Shown: piece after piece, positions 25,423 to 33,085 of the stretch
How the letters are laid out: the number at the start of each line of letters is the position of its first letter
Numbering within the stretch: the stretch's first letter is position 1
Position numbers and translations under genes: made by a program
Notes under the pieces: model-generated
The model's database searches: none
Told to the model about the DNA's origin: nothing
The model's input: the letters and a program-made list of their open reading frames with translations, nothing else
Assembly (NCBI GenBank): GCA_012798435.1
Contig: JAAZNF010000099.1
Location: 1-64,000, forward strand
Origin: Myxococcales bacterium
Lineage (GTDB): Bacteria > Myxococcota > B64-G9
Direction of reading: 5' to 3'
Length of the DNA: 64,000 nucleotides

Positions 25423-26610
25423 TCAGGAGTTGTCGGTCGCGTCGCGATTCGTTGCTTCGCCGAAGTCGATGACGTACTCGCCGTCGCGTACGAGCTCGAC
25501 GCGTCGATCGGGCAAGACCAGGTCGAGCGCGCGCAGATGCACGCGAGGCTGAAGCGTCCGGTTGTACACCCGGTCGATGTGCACCGCCCGCTCCGGCGCG
25601 GAGAAATCCGCCGGGCCCACCTGGCCGCCGAAGTGATCGCTGCGGCCGAAGGCCAGGTGCGGTGCGAGCTTCTCGTCCAGCAGCACCTCGCCGACGGGCT
25701 TCACCCCGAGCGGGCCGAGCACCCCCAGGCCCAGCTCGGCCAGGTTGCCGTAGGCCGGATCGCGCGCCAGGCGCTCGGCCTCCTGCCGCGCTGCCGGGCC
25801 ATCTCCCTCGACCGAGCGGGCGCGGTTCTCCTCGATGAGGTAGGTGGCGATCTCGTCGCCGAGCTGCACCGGTAGGCGGCCGCGGCTGCGGCTGGGATCG
25901 CCCGGGCGCTCGCCCTCGTAGGGCACGATATAGGCCTCGCCCGAGGGGAGGTTCCCGGCGCTGCCCGGCTCCACCAGCCGCCCGCTGGAGAGGTGCGCCG
26001 CGCGGTACCGCAGATCCAGCACAAGCCGCTCCTCGCGCGCGCCGTCGACCGCAAAGACGAACTCGGCCCGCTCGGCTGCGGTCAGCAGCTCGGCCAGGCG
26101 CGAGACGCGCCGGTGGATGGTGGGGATGTCGAGCCGCAGCGCCGGGATCATGGCCGGAGAGAAGCCCGGCATGGTGGCCGCGCGGAACCCGAGGCGCCGG
26201 GCCAGGTTCTTGAGCGGGGCGGTGGCCGAGTACTCGGTGGGTGCCACCACCAGCCGGTGCCGCGCCAGGATCTCTTCGAGGGCCTGCGCGGGCTGCCCGG
26301 CGAGCTCGCGCCCGCTCGCGGGAAGGTGGTCCCCGCTCCACGGGAAGAGGCGCTCCGGCAGATCGGCGTTGTTCTGCCCCACCGCAGGATAGAGATAGAG
26401 AAAGGCGTCTAGGCGCCCGGGCGAGCGGTCCTCCGAAAGCTGCCGGACCCACTCGTGCGCCAGCGCGCGGCGCACGCGCCAGGCCTCCCGGTCCCGGCCC
26501 GGCTCGGGCGGCAGGTCGACCAGAAAAGCCACGCTGCCTTCCTCCGGCTTCGGGGCGAACACCCCGCGCAGCAGGCGCAGCAGCTCGGAAGCATCGAGAA
26601 GATCTGGCAT
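25423..26610 (-). CDS. M29-like metalloaminopeptidase
   Basis: 395 residues, cytoplasmic. The C-terminal half carries the M29 (aminopeptidase T/AmpS) metal-site pattern. It has Glu in NLPSGEAYIVP, Glu in LAELGLGVLG, His in APHLAFGRSDHFGG, and His and Asp in the closing VHIDRV. The N-terminal half (EFVFAVDGAREERLVLDLRY before it) matches the substrate-binding domain only loosely, so substrate range is uncertain. M29 enzymes remove N-terminal residues with two metal ions. ATG 26610 follows GGTGAT; a longer reading would add a poorly conserved Arg/Pro-rich stretch. Same strand as the secreted protein upstream, about 150 bp apart. Confidence 0.75.
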   Translation of the reverse strand: MPDLLDASELLRLLRGVFAPKPEEGSVAFLVDLPPEPGRDREAWRVRRALAHEWVRQLSEDRSPGRLDAFLYLYPAVGQNNADLPERLFPWSGDHLPASGRELAGQPAQALEEILARHRLVVAPTEYSATAPLKNLARRLGFRAATMPGFSPAMIPALRLDIPTIHRRVSRLAELLTAAERAEFVFAVDGAREERLVLDLRYRAAHLSSGRLVEPGSAGNLPSGEAYIVPYEGERPGDPSRSRGRLPVQLGDEIATYLIEENRARSVEGDGPAARQEAERLARDPAYGNLAELGLGVLGPLGVKPVGEVLLDEKLAPHLAFGRSDHFGGQVGPADFSAPERAVHIDRVYNRTLQPRVHLRALDLVLPDRRVELVRDGEYVIDFGEATNRDATDNS

Positions 26611-26759
26611 GTGGATCACCCCGTTCGGCAAATCACGCGCCTGCTCGCGAGGCCGCCCCGGCCCGCGCGTTCGGGCGCCCTTGGGCAACACCGGCCGAAG
26701 CCGGCAAGATGGAAGTCTCACGAAAGGCCACCGTCATCACACACCGCCGGCGGCCGGCC

Positions 26760-27926
26760 TCATCGGTCCATGGTGGATTGCTGGAGGATGCGGCCGAGGA
26801 CGTCGGCGTAGTTGAAGGAGAAGGCGGCGCGCTCGTCGAGGAAGTACTGGCGCAGCCGGCGCGCCACGATGATCTCGTCCGGGTTGAGCGCGACGCCCTG
26901 GACGCAGCCGAGGTACAGCGCCGCGTAGAACTGGGCCAGCGCCGCGGCGCGCGGCGGGCGGCGGTAGAGGTCGGCGAGCGTGATCGAGTCCGAGAGCAGC
27001 GCGTGCGCCGACGCCTCGACGTCCCCGATGCGGTTGGCCGCCTCGGCCGCGCTGGCGCCGTACACCGCGAGGTAGAGCACGGCCCGCTCGAGGCGCGGCA
27101 GCGGAAGGCGCTCGAGCGCTAGCAGCTCCCGCCCGGCCTGGATTCCCCGCAACGGTTCCCCGCCGTAGTCCAGCCGCTCCTGGAGCGCGCCGGTCACCAC
27201 CTCCCGGGCGGCTTTGGCGCTGGCGCCACGCAGGCCGGCCTCGGAGAGGGCGCGCGCGATCATGTCGTCGAGCAGGCGCTCGCCGAGGCGGATGGCTTCC
27301 TCCATCTTGCCAGCGTCGTAGGCGGCGACGATCTCGCGCAGGCGCGGCTCGGAAAAGCCGGTGAAGCGGCACTCGGAGAGCTTTTTCGAAGGCGGAGTGT
27401 CTGCGTGGGGCGGTTCACCGAGCCCGGTCGCTCCGAAAACATTTCCTATCGCTGCCGAAGGTTTTCTGCCCAACCGGCCGTAGAGGTCGGCGGGAAGCCG
27501 GATGGCGGGGACCTTGACCTCCGCGCGCAGGCCCAGCACCCCGCCCAGCCAGCGGAAGTCGTTGGGGGCCTTCTCCACGTAGGCATAGGCCAGATCCACG
27601 CGCTTCTGGTAGGCCTGCTCGGTGATGCGGTAGCGCACCTTCTCCGGCAGGCGGCCGGAGAAGGTCTGCTCGCTCTGAAGCAAGACGGTGCCCTCCACCT
27701 GCACCTCGTAGTTGCAGTCCTGTACCGCGCGTGCCGAGCGCACCAGCACCACCTTGACGCTGTCGGTGCACAGCGAGCAGAAGTCGATCATCAGGCTGCC
27801 CGGGGCGAGGATCTGCACCGCCCGCTCGGCGGTGCGCTGATCGTTGCACTGGAGCTGGTCCGCCCCGGCCGGGCACGAGAAGAGAGCCGCCGCCAACAGC
27901 CCGCACGTCAGTGTCTTGGTCTTCAT
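26760..27926 (-). CDS. Secreted protein of unknown function
   Basis: 388 residues with a signal peptide (MKTKTLTCGLLAAALFSCPA, cleavage after AGA-D). The N-terminal region has a Cys motif (DFCSLCTD) and a beta-rich domain (VQVEGTVLLQSEQTFSG). After about residue 190 it is almost wholly helical (LREIVAAYDAGKMEEAIRLG, LDYGGEPLRGIQAGREL), perhaps TPR-like. No catalytic motif is visible. Divergent from the P-loop gene at 28032 with about 105 bp between starts. Confidence 0.7.
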   Translation of the reverse strand: MKTKTLTCGLLAAALFSCPAGADQLQCNDQRTAERAVQILAPGSLMIDFCSLCTDSVKVVLVRSARAVQDCNYEVQVEGTVLLQSEQTFSGRLPEKVRYRITEQAYQKRVDLAYAYVEKAPNDFRWLGGVLGLRAEVKVPAIRLPADLYGRLGRKPSAAIGNVFGATGLGEPPHADTPPSKKLSECRFTGFSEPRLREIVAAYDAGKMEEAIRLGERLLDDMIARALSEAGLRGASAKAAREVVTGALQERLDYGGEPLRGIQAGRELLALERLPLPRLERAVLYLAVYGASAAEAANRIGDVEASAHALLSDSITLADLYRRPPRAAALAQFYAALYLGCVQGVALNPDEIIVARRLRQYFLDERAAFSFNYADVLGRILQQSTMDR

Positions 27927-28031
27927 GGCGCAGGTGTAGCAGGTCTTCGTGCCGCTGGCAACGCCGCCGGTTTCGCTTGCGGCAGGTTCGGGATTCGGCT
28001 ACCGTCGGGTGGCCTTCGAAAGGAGACGACC

Positions 28032-29003
28032 ATGGACCGGACCCTGGACTGCGTGCTGCTGCTGGCGCTGCCGGCCTCGGGCAAATCCGAGGTGCGCCGC
28101 TACCTCAAGAGCCTGCCGCCCGCTTCTTGCCGCAAGGACTTCCACCTGGGCGACACGGTGCAGCTCGACGACTTTCCGTACGTGCACCTCATGCGCCGGA
28201 TCGACGACGAGCTGTCCGCCATGAAGCAGGCGCGCGTGTTCTTCCAGGCACCCGACAAGCCCTTCGTGGACGGCCGCGACTGGGGCACCCTGATCGAGCT
28301 CGTCAACGAGGACTACTGGGACCTGGTGTGCCACAAGCGCATCCAGACGGCGTCGGCCGGCCGGCTGCTGCTCGAGCGCATCGAGCACGCGGCGGGGCTG
28401 GCCGGGTTGGCGCCGCGGCTCTCCCGGCTCGATGGAAAGACGCACAAGGCCCTGGCGCAGAAACTGGATGCGGAGGCCGCCGACCTCCTGCGCGAGAAGA
28501 ACGACAACATCCCGGACTCGCTCGAGGGCCGCACCCTGGTGATGGAGTTCGCCCGCGGCGGGCCGGACAAGGCTTCCATGCCGCTGCCGGCGCCGCTGGG
28601 ATACCGCTACTCGCTTTCGCTGCTCGATCCCGCCATCCTGGAGCGGGCCTCGATCCTGTACGTGTGGGTGACGCCCGAGGAGTCGCGCCGCAAGAACCAC
28701 GAGCGTACCGATCCCAACGACCCGGGCTCGATCCTGCACCACGGTGTCCCCATCGAGGTCATGCTCAAGGACTACGGCTGCGACGACATGGACTGGCTGG
28801 AGCAGAACGCGCGCCGCCCGGGGACCGTCCCGGTGGAGGCGCGCGGCCGCCACTTCGATCTGCCGGTGGCGCGCTTCGACAACCGAATGGATCGTACCAC
28901 CTTCGTGCGCGGCGATCCGAAGTCCTGGCCCGCCGACAAGGTTCGTTCGCTCCACGACGGGTTGAAAGACGCCCTCACCCGCCTGGCGCAGGCCTGGCAC
29001 TGA
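28032..29003 (+). CDS. P-loop NTPase, kinase-like
   Basis: 323 residues, soluble. A Walker A-type loop is at the very N-terminus (LLLALPASGKSEVRRYL, residues 9-25). A short DFHLGDTVQLDDFPYVHLMR follows, and a Walker B-like hydrophobic strand with acid is near ILYVWVTPEESRRKNHERT, where the Arg/Lys cluster could be a lid. The layout suits a nucleoside or shikimate-type kinase, but I recognise no specific family. A GGAGA site lies 6 bases before the ATG. It stands alone, ends at a strong hairpin and converges on the Hsp20 pair. Confidence 0.75.
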   Translation: MDRTLDCVLLLALPASGKSEVRRYLKSLPPASCRKDFHLGDTVQLDDFPYVHLMRRIDDELSAMKQARVFFQAPDKPFVDGRDWGTLIELVNEDYWDLVCHKRIQTASAGRLLLERIEHAAGLAGLAPRLSRLDGKTHKALAQKLDAEAADLLREKNDNIPDSLEGRTLVMEFARGGPDKASMPLPAPLGYRYSLSLLDPAILERASILYVWVTPEESRRKNHERTDPNDPGSILHHGVPIEVMLKDYGCDDMDWLEQNARRPGTVPVEARGRHFDLPVARFDNRMDRTTFVRGDPKSWPADKVRSLHDGLKDALTRLAQAWH

Positions 29004-29087
29004 CCGTTCGTCGCTGGCTCTCTCCGCAGGAGACCGGCCCTCCCGGAAGGCACCGCTCGGCGCGGCTGCCTCTCTCTTGCGAGCGTA

Positions 29088-29127
29088 CGACCGACCGCGC
29101 TAGCCGTTGCGGCTCCGCGGTCGGTCG
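29088..29127. terminator. Hairpin between convergent genes
   Basis: CGACCGACCGCG (29088-29099) and CGCGGTCGGTCG (29116-29127) are perfectly complementary over 12 bp with a 16-base loop. It is placed between the convergent P-loop and Hsp20 genes. There is no T-run, so its role as a bidirectional terminator is inferred. Confidence 0.5.
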
Positions 29128-29185
29128 CGCCGCCACGAGTCCCGATGTTCACGCGCTGATCGCTGGATCGCCTTCGCCTGTGCAT

Positions 29186-29590
29186 TCACTTCGAGACGAT
29201 CTCGATCTTGCGCGGCTTCGCCTCCTCCGCCTTGGGGAGGTTCAACGTGAGCACGCCGTTTTCGAGCTTGGCGCTGATCTTCGCCTGATCGATGCGCTCG
29301 CCCAGGGTGAAGCGCCGGGAGAACCCGCCCACGTCGTACTCGCGGTACACCAGCCGGTGATGTTCGGGGAGGGGGTTCACGGTGGCGGTGAGCGTCAGCA
29401 CGTTGTCCTGCACGTCGATGGACAGGTTGTCCTTCGTGACACCGGGCAGGTCGGCGTACAGGGTGATGTTCTCGTTGTCCTCGACGATGTCCACGTCGGG
29501 CATGAAGCTCACGTTCTCGCGGGTGGGCTCGCCCGCGGACTTCTCGATGCTCTTCTTGGGGGTCACCTGGAGTTCTTTCTTCTCGCTCAT
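29186..29590 (-). CDS. Small heat-shock protein (Hsp20)
   Basis: 134 residues. A short Lys/Glu-rich N-terminus (about 28 residues) is followed by an alpha-crystallin domain. DVDIVEDNENITLYADLPGV opens it and GVLTLNLPKAEEAKPRKIEI closes it, with the IxI-type tail contact in KIEI. It acts as an ATP-independent holdase. The start has GGAGGTG 4 bases upstream. It begins 13 bp after the upstream Hsp20 gene, so the two form a pair that probably makes mixed or separate oligomers. Confidence 0.92.
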   Translation of the reverse strand: MSEKKELQVTPKKSIEKSAGEPTRENVSFMPDVDIVEDNENITLYADLPGVTKDNLSIDVQDNVLTLTATVNPLPEHHRLVYREYDVGGFSRRFTLGERIDQAKISAKLENGVLTLNLPKAEEAKPRKIEIVSK

Positions 29591-29603
29591 GGTACACCTC
29601 CTC

Positions 29604-30056
29604 TCAGCTCGCCTTGACCTGGATGCGGCGCGCCTTGGCGGACTCGGCCCGCGGCAGGCGCACCTCGAGGATGCCGTTCTTCACTTCGGCCATCACCTTC
29701 GACGAGTCCACTCGGTCGGAGAGGGTGAAGGCCCGCCGGAACTCGCCCTCGGAGCGTTCCTGGCGGTGATAGCAGGCGTTCTCGGAGCACTCGGGGATGA
29801 GGCGCTTGCCCTTGATGGTCAGGGTGTCGTTGACCACCGACACGTCCAGATCCTTGGGATCGACGCCGGGGACCTCGGCGCGCACGATGAAGCTCTCGCC
29901 GTCGTCGTAGATGTTCATCGGCGGGTACACCGAGGGTGCGTAGCCTCCGAACAGCGAGGGCCGGTTCCAGGAAAGCAGCCGATCGAACTCGCGCTGCATG
30001 CGATCCAGCTCGCGGAACAGTGAATTTTCTTCTCCCAGCCAGCGAATGAGTGCCAT
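29604..30056 (-). CDS. Small heat-shock protein (Hsp20)
   Basis: 150 residues. The hydrophobic N-terminal arm (MALIRWLGEENSLFRELDRM) is longer than in its partner. The alpha-crystallin domain runs from MNIYDDGESFIVRAEVPGVD to NGILEVRLPRAESAKARRIQ. An inserted loop with two cysteines (PECSENACYH) is unusual and could respond to redox. ATG 30056 with GGAGGTG directly upstream is preferred over a longer Arg-rich reading. First gene of the two-gene Hsp20 operon; divergent from the DUF1573 gene. Confidence 0.92.
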   Translation of the reverse strand: MALIRWLGEENSLFRELDRMQREFDRLLSWNRPSLFGGYAPSVYPPMNIYDDGESFIVRAEVPGVDPKDLDVSVVNDTLTIKGKRLIPECSENACYHRQERSEGEFRRAFTLSDRVDSSKVMAEVKNGILEVRLPRAESAKARRIQVKAS

Positions 30057-30113
30057 GACTACACCTCCTCTTCTTCGCGTTTTTTCCTGTTGCGGCCGGC
30101 CGGCCACGCAAAA

Positions 30114-30141
30114 TAGGTAATCACCCGCTCGCGGCTGTCAA
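30114..30141 (-). promoter_or_regulatory. Candidate promoter of the Hsp20 pair
   Basis: On the minus strand CTTGACA (30136-30142) is followed after 16 bases by TACCTATTTT. The -35 box fits sigma-70, and its CTTGA core also fits sigma-32; the -10 region is weak for both. It lies about 60 bp upstream of ATG 30056. Confidence 0.35.
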
Positions 30142-30237
30142 GGCGGCCAGCGCAGCGCTTGCGTCCGGCGCCGGTTTGCCATAGCATCCCGCGCGGACCA
30201 TCGCTCCCGCTCCGGCGGGACGGAGACGGAGGACTCG

Positions 30238-31458
30238 ATGAGAATTGCAATCTGCCTGCTCCTGCTCCCGGCCCTGGCGGTGCTGCCGCTCTCGGCCGGC
30301 TGCAACAAGGCGCCGGAGGCCGCGGCCGCGGATGGCGCGGTCGCCCCGGCGAACGCACCGGCCGGCCCCCCGCCGGCCATCGCCTGCGACACGCCCGAAT
30401 ACAACTTCGGCACCGTGCCCGACGGCGAGCCGGTCAAACACACCTTCACGGTGAAGAACACCGGGCAGGGCGTGCTCAAGCTGCTGCGCGCCCAGGGGGG
30501 TTGAGGCTGCACGGCGGCCGTGGTCACGACGGCCGACATTCCCCCGGGCGGGGAAGGCAAGATCGACGTGACGCTGAATACCAAGGGCCGGGTCGGCAAG
30601 CTAGAGAAGCTCATCGAGGTGTTCTCCAACGATCCCGAGAAACCGCGGCTCACGCTCAAGATCGGCGGGACGGTGGAGCGTTTCCTGGACTTCGATCCGC
30701 CGCGCCTGAGCCTGGGCAACTTCCTCAAGGGCACCACCCGCACCGAGACCGTGAAACTGGTGGCGAAGGACCCGGCGAAAGTGAAGCTCGGCGAGATCAC
30801 GGTCTCCGACCCCAACGCGGTGAAGGCCGAGCTGGTGAAAGGAGCCGGGCCGCTGCCGGATCTCAAGGTCACCTTGATGGCGGGCGACCGGGAGCGCAGC
30901 TTCTCCGCCCGGGTCACGCTTCAGACGGGGCTCGAGAAGATGCCCACCATCGACCTGCTCATCTTCGGCGCGGTGACCGGGGACCTCGTGCTCGACAAGA
31001 AGTACGCCTACTTTCCCAACTATGACGAGAAGAATCCCCCGACCTTCGAGATCCGGGTGAGCAGCCTGGGCGGCAAGCCGTTCAAGGTTACCAAGGTGGA
31101 GGACCCGCAGGGCTTCGTGACCGGCAAGGCGGACCAGAAGGACAAGGACGTGGTGGTCCTCTTGACCCTCACCAAGGAAGCCAAGCCGCCCCAGGGCAAG
31201 ATCTTGATCCGGACCGATCGCAAGGACCAGGAGGTGCTGGAGGTATCGTATACCGCCCGCACCGGGGTCATCCATCCCCAACCGATCGGCGGGCCGCAGA
31301 ACCCCAACATGCCCCGCGTCATCGAGCCCATCTCGCCGGACATGAAGACCAATCGACCGTTGCTGCATCCCATGCCGCTCAAGCCCGGCATCCAGCGCCC
31401 GCCCATCCGCGTCCAGCCGGGCCCGCCGCCGCCGTCCGCTGTCCCGTCGTCGAAGTGA
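30238..31458 (+). CDS. Selenocysteine-containing DUF1573 lipoprotein (TGA 30502-30504 read as Sec)
   Basis: 406 residues if TGA codon 89 is read through. The signal peptide ends in lipobox LSAGC (Cys22). Residues 50-140 form a DUF1573 (ASPM-SPD-2/Hydin-like) domain: YNFGTVPDGEPVKHTFTVKN before the stop, IPPGGEGKIDVTLNTKGRVG and VFSNDPEKPRLTLKI after it. Family members have SCGCT at exactly this spot; here the sequence is G-G-TGA-G-C-T, so the codon replaces the first Cys of the C-G-C motif. A stem-loop of bacterial SECIS type follows. Two further Ig-like domains and a Pro-rich tail complete the protein. GGAGG lies 6 bases before the ATG. Annotators will split this gene at 30504 unless Sec is considered. 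Its redox partner is unknown. Confidence 0.88.
30502..30535 (+). promoter_or_regulatory. Bacterial SECIS element
   Basis: Starting at the in-frame TGA, a 7-bp perfect stem, CGGCCGT (30515-30521) with ACGGCCG (30529-30535), encloses a 7-base loop, GGTCACG. The stem begins 10 bases after TGA and the loop begins with GG 17 bases after it. Known bacterial SECIS elements have the apical G's within about 16-37 bases, and the E. coli fdhF loop is likewise GGTC-type. Its task would be to recruit SelB with selenocysteyl-tRNA. Confidence 0.85.
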
Positions 31459-32005
31459 GGTTCCGGCCGAGCTCTCGCGGAAGCGGTTATCCGACCTTCT
31501 TTCTTGAAAATGCGGATCTCGTGACCGGGAGGATGAGGAGCGACCCCCTCACCGAACGATCTTTTGGAATCTCTGTGCGTATGCAACACGTATTGTAGGA
31601 AGGTGTTTTTGATCGCGACTGACCGCGGGGCCTCCATGCCTGCGGGGGCGGGCGCACGCATGTTGCTGCCGAAGGCCGATCGAGAAAAGAGTCGGGGAGC
31701 ATGGCGATCCTGTCTCATGGGCGACCTGGGATGTCGTATGGCTGAATTTCGCGCACCCGGCGAGCCAGATTGAGGATAATTTTTGTCCTGGAAGTCCGGA
31801 TTTTTTCACGGGCGACAAAATGGCCAAACACCGTGTCTTGTATCCGAAGCAATCAATCTGGTATTTTTTTGATTTATATGACTTTTTTGTGTTGGGTGCT
31901 TCAGTGTGGCACATTGGCATGGCTATTGCTACAGTGTCATGGCGTCAGGGCGGAAGGCAAACCCGGGATGCCGGATGCTCTTTTACATACGACTGGAGGG
32001 TCATC
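31459..32005. other. AT-richer gap with no convincing gene
   Basis: This 547-bp region is clearly lower in GC than its surroundings between about 31480 and 31970. It has T-runs and short open frames lacking ribosome-binding sites or protein-like composition. The only signal I can support is a sigma-54-type promoter near its 3' end (31914-31930). Confidence 0.5.
31914..31930 (+). promoter_or_regulatory. Candidate sigma-54 promoter
   Basis: TTGGCATG-GCTA-TTGCT fits the -24/-12 consensus YTGGCACG-N4-TTGCW with a single mismatch. The essential GG (31916-31917) and GC (31928-31929) are exactly 10 bases apart. Transcription would start near 31941, about 65 bp before the small gene at 32006. Activation would need an enhancer-binding protein; none is encoded nearby. 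Confidence 0.55.
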
Positions 32006-32221
32006 ATGATGGGTGGCGAAGCGAAACTCGAGAACAACCGTCTGAGCGTGTTTTCCATCATCGAACGAGAAGGCAAAGAAAAACCTCTGTGGCTTCGCAT
32101 CGGGACCTGCTTTCCCAACCGAGACGGGTCGTTCAACGTGCTGCTGGACGCCCTGCCCAGGAACGGCAAGCTCCACATCCGAAAGAGCGATCGAGAGCCG
32201 GACCGTTCCCGGGACGGGTGA
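32006..32221 (+). CDS. Small conserved-looking protein
   Basis: 71 residues, soluble and basic at the end. The core KPLWLRIGTCFPNRDGSFNV followed by LLDALPRNGKLHIR is a pattern I know from many short proteins of unknown function in this bacterial group (W-x-R-x-G-x-x-F-x-x-x-D-G-S-x-N, then LDxxPxxG). GGAGGG lies 6 bases before the first of two adjacent ATGs. It ends 28 bp before the ComEA-like gene, so the two share a transcript. Confidence 0.7.
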   Translation: MMGGEAKLENNRLSVFSIIEREGKEKPLWLRIGTCFPNRDGSFNVLLDALPRNGKLHIRKSDREPDRSRDG

Positions 32222-32249
32222 GATGGAACTCAAACCAAGGAGGATGATC

Positions 32250-32585
32250 ATGAACCGTACGATTCTTTCCACGCTGGGTGCCATGTTTTTCCTGTGCGCT
32301 GTCTTCGCGGCCGCCGACGCCCAGGCCGCCTCGGCCAAGGTCGCTTCGGGGGTGGTGAACGTGAACACCGCGAGCGCCGAGCAGCTCTGCCTGCTGCCGG
32401 GCATCGGCCAGAGCAAGGCGCGCGCCATCGTCGAACATCGCGCCAAGCAGCCCTTCACCCGCATCGAGGATCTGCAGAAGGTCAAGGGCATCGGGCCCAA
32501 GCTCGTCGAGAAGCTGCGGCCCGTGGTGGTGACCGAGGGCGAGACCACGGCCAAGGCCGCCCCCAAGAAGGGCCGCCGCAAGTAG
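32250..32585 (+). CDS. ComEA-like secreted helix-hairpin-helix protein
   Basis: 111 residues. A signal peptide (MNRTILSTLGAMFFLCAVFA, cleavage after AQA-A near residue 30) precedes the ComEA helix-hairpin-helix domain: VNVNTASAEQLCLLPGIGQS, then FTRIEDLQKVKGIGPKLVEK. The C-terminus is Lys/Arg-rich. Such proteins bind double-stranded DNA in the periplasm, as in DNA uptake, although short ones are also found in non-competent bacteria. No other competence gene is in the window. AAGGAGG sets the ATG at 32250, and a strong terminator follows. Confidence 0.88.
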   Translation: MNRTILSTLGAMFFLCAVFAAADAQAASAKVASGVVNVNTASAEQLCLLPGIGQSKARAIVEHRAKQPFTRIEDLQKVKGIGPKLVEKLRPVVVTEGETTAKAAPKKGRRK

Positions 32586-32609
32586 CGCAATCGAGCTTTC
32601 GGCTCAAGG

Positions 32610-32646
32610 GGCGGGGGGCCGCGCGGGCCTCCCGCCTTTTTCTTTT
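32610..32646 (+). terminator. Rho-independent terminator after the comEA-like gene
   Basis: GGCGGGGGGCC (from 32610) pairs with GGCCTCCCGCC (32626-32636), one G-T wobble, with a five-base loop. The stem is followed by TTTTTCTTTT. Confidence 0.85.
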
Positions 32647-32647
32647 C

Positions 32648-32676
32648 TTGACAACGGTTTTTGCGGGATACATGCT
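32648..32676 (+). promoter_or_regulatory. Candidate promoter of PilZ gene
   Basis: TTGACA at 32648-32653, immediately after the terminator. The -10 is less clear: TACATG after 15 bases or CATGCT after 17. Confidence 0.35.
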
Positions 32677-32745
32677 GCAATGGTTGAGCTGGCTAGTGCC
32701 CGGGCAAAGTCGGGCCAGGCCGGGTCGATGCACGGGGGTCGATCG

Positions 32746-33054
32746 ATGAGCTCGATGGAACGGCGTATCTTCCGGCGATTCCGGGTGGAGCCCATCCTGT
32801 GCCAGGTGATCCCGCCCGAGCGGACCGTGTGCGTGTTGCGCGACGTGTCCTTGAATGGAGCGCTGTTCCTCAGCCCCAACCCGCCGCCGGTCGGCTCCAT
32901 CCTGGACGTGCGCTTCCGCGAGCCGCCGCTGGAGGACTACAACCTCCAGGGGACCGTGGTGCGGCACGAGCAGAGCCGGTTCAAGGGATTCGGGGTGGTC
33001 TTCGACGGCCCGCACCCGAAGCTGCTGCGCGCGGTGTATCACACCGAGTATTGA
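32746..33054 (+). CDS. PilZ-domain protein
   Basis: About 102 residues, a lone PilZ domain. ERRIFRRFRVEP holds the RxxxR c-di-GMP motif. VLRDVSLNGALFL is the (D/N)xSxxG motif with an acceptable variant (Asn before Gly), and the last strands (QGTVVRHEQS, GFGVVF) close the barrel. It is likely a c-di-GMP receptor acting on a partner. Among three in-frame ATGs (32728, 32746, 32755) I give 32746, with GGGGG upstream. The HD-GYP-like protein at 17276 could share the same signal. Confidence 0.85.
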   Translation: MSSMERRIFRRFRVEPILCQVIPPERTVCVLRDVSLNGALFLSPNPPPVGSILDVRFREPPLEDYNLQGTVVRHEQSRFKGFGVVFDGPHPKLLRAVYHTEY

Positions 33055-33085
33055 TTCGATCCGGCAGGATACCCCCCAGGGCGCG

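Noticed and set aside
30238-30504. Short 88-residue lipoprotein plus a separate downstream gene at 30520
   Set aside because: The DUF1573 domain is split exactly at its conserved Cys, there is no ribosome-binding site for a downstream start, and a SECIS-type hairpin follows the TGA.
31549-31920. A 123-residue minus-strand frame in the AT-rich gap
   Set aside because: No ribosome-binding site, no protein-like pattern, and it overlaps other equally poor frames.
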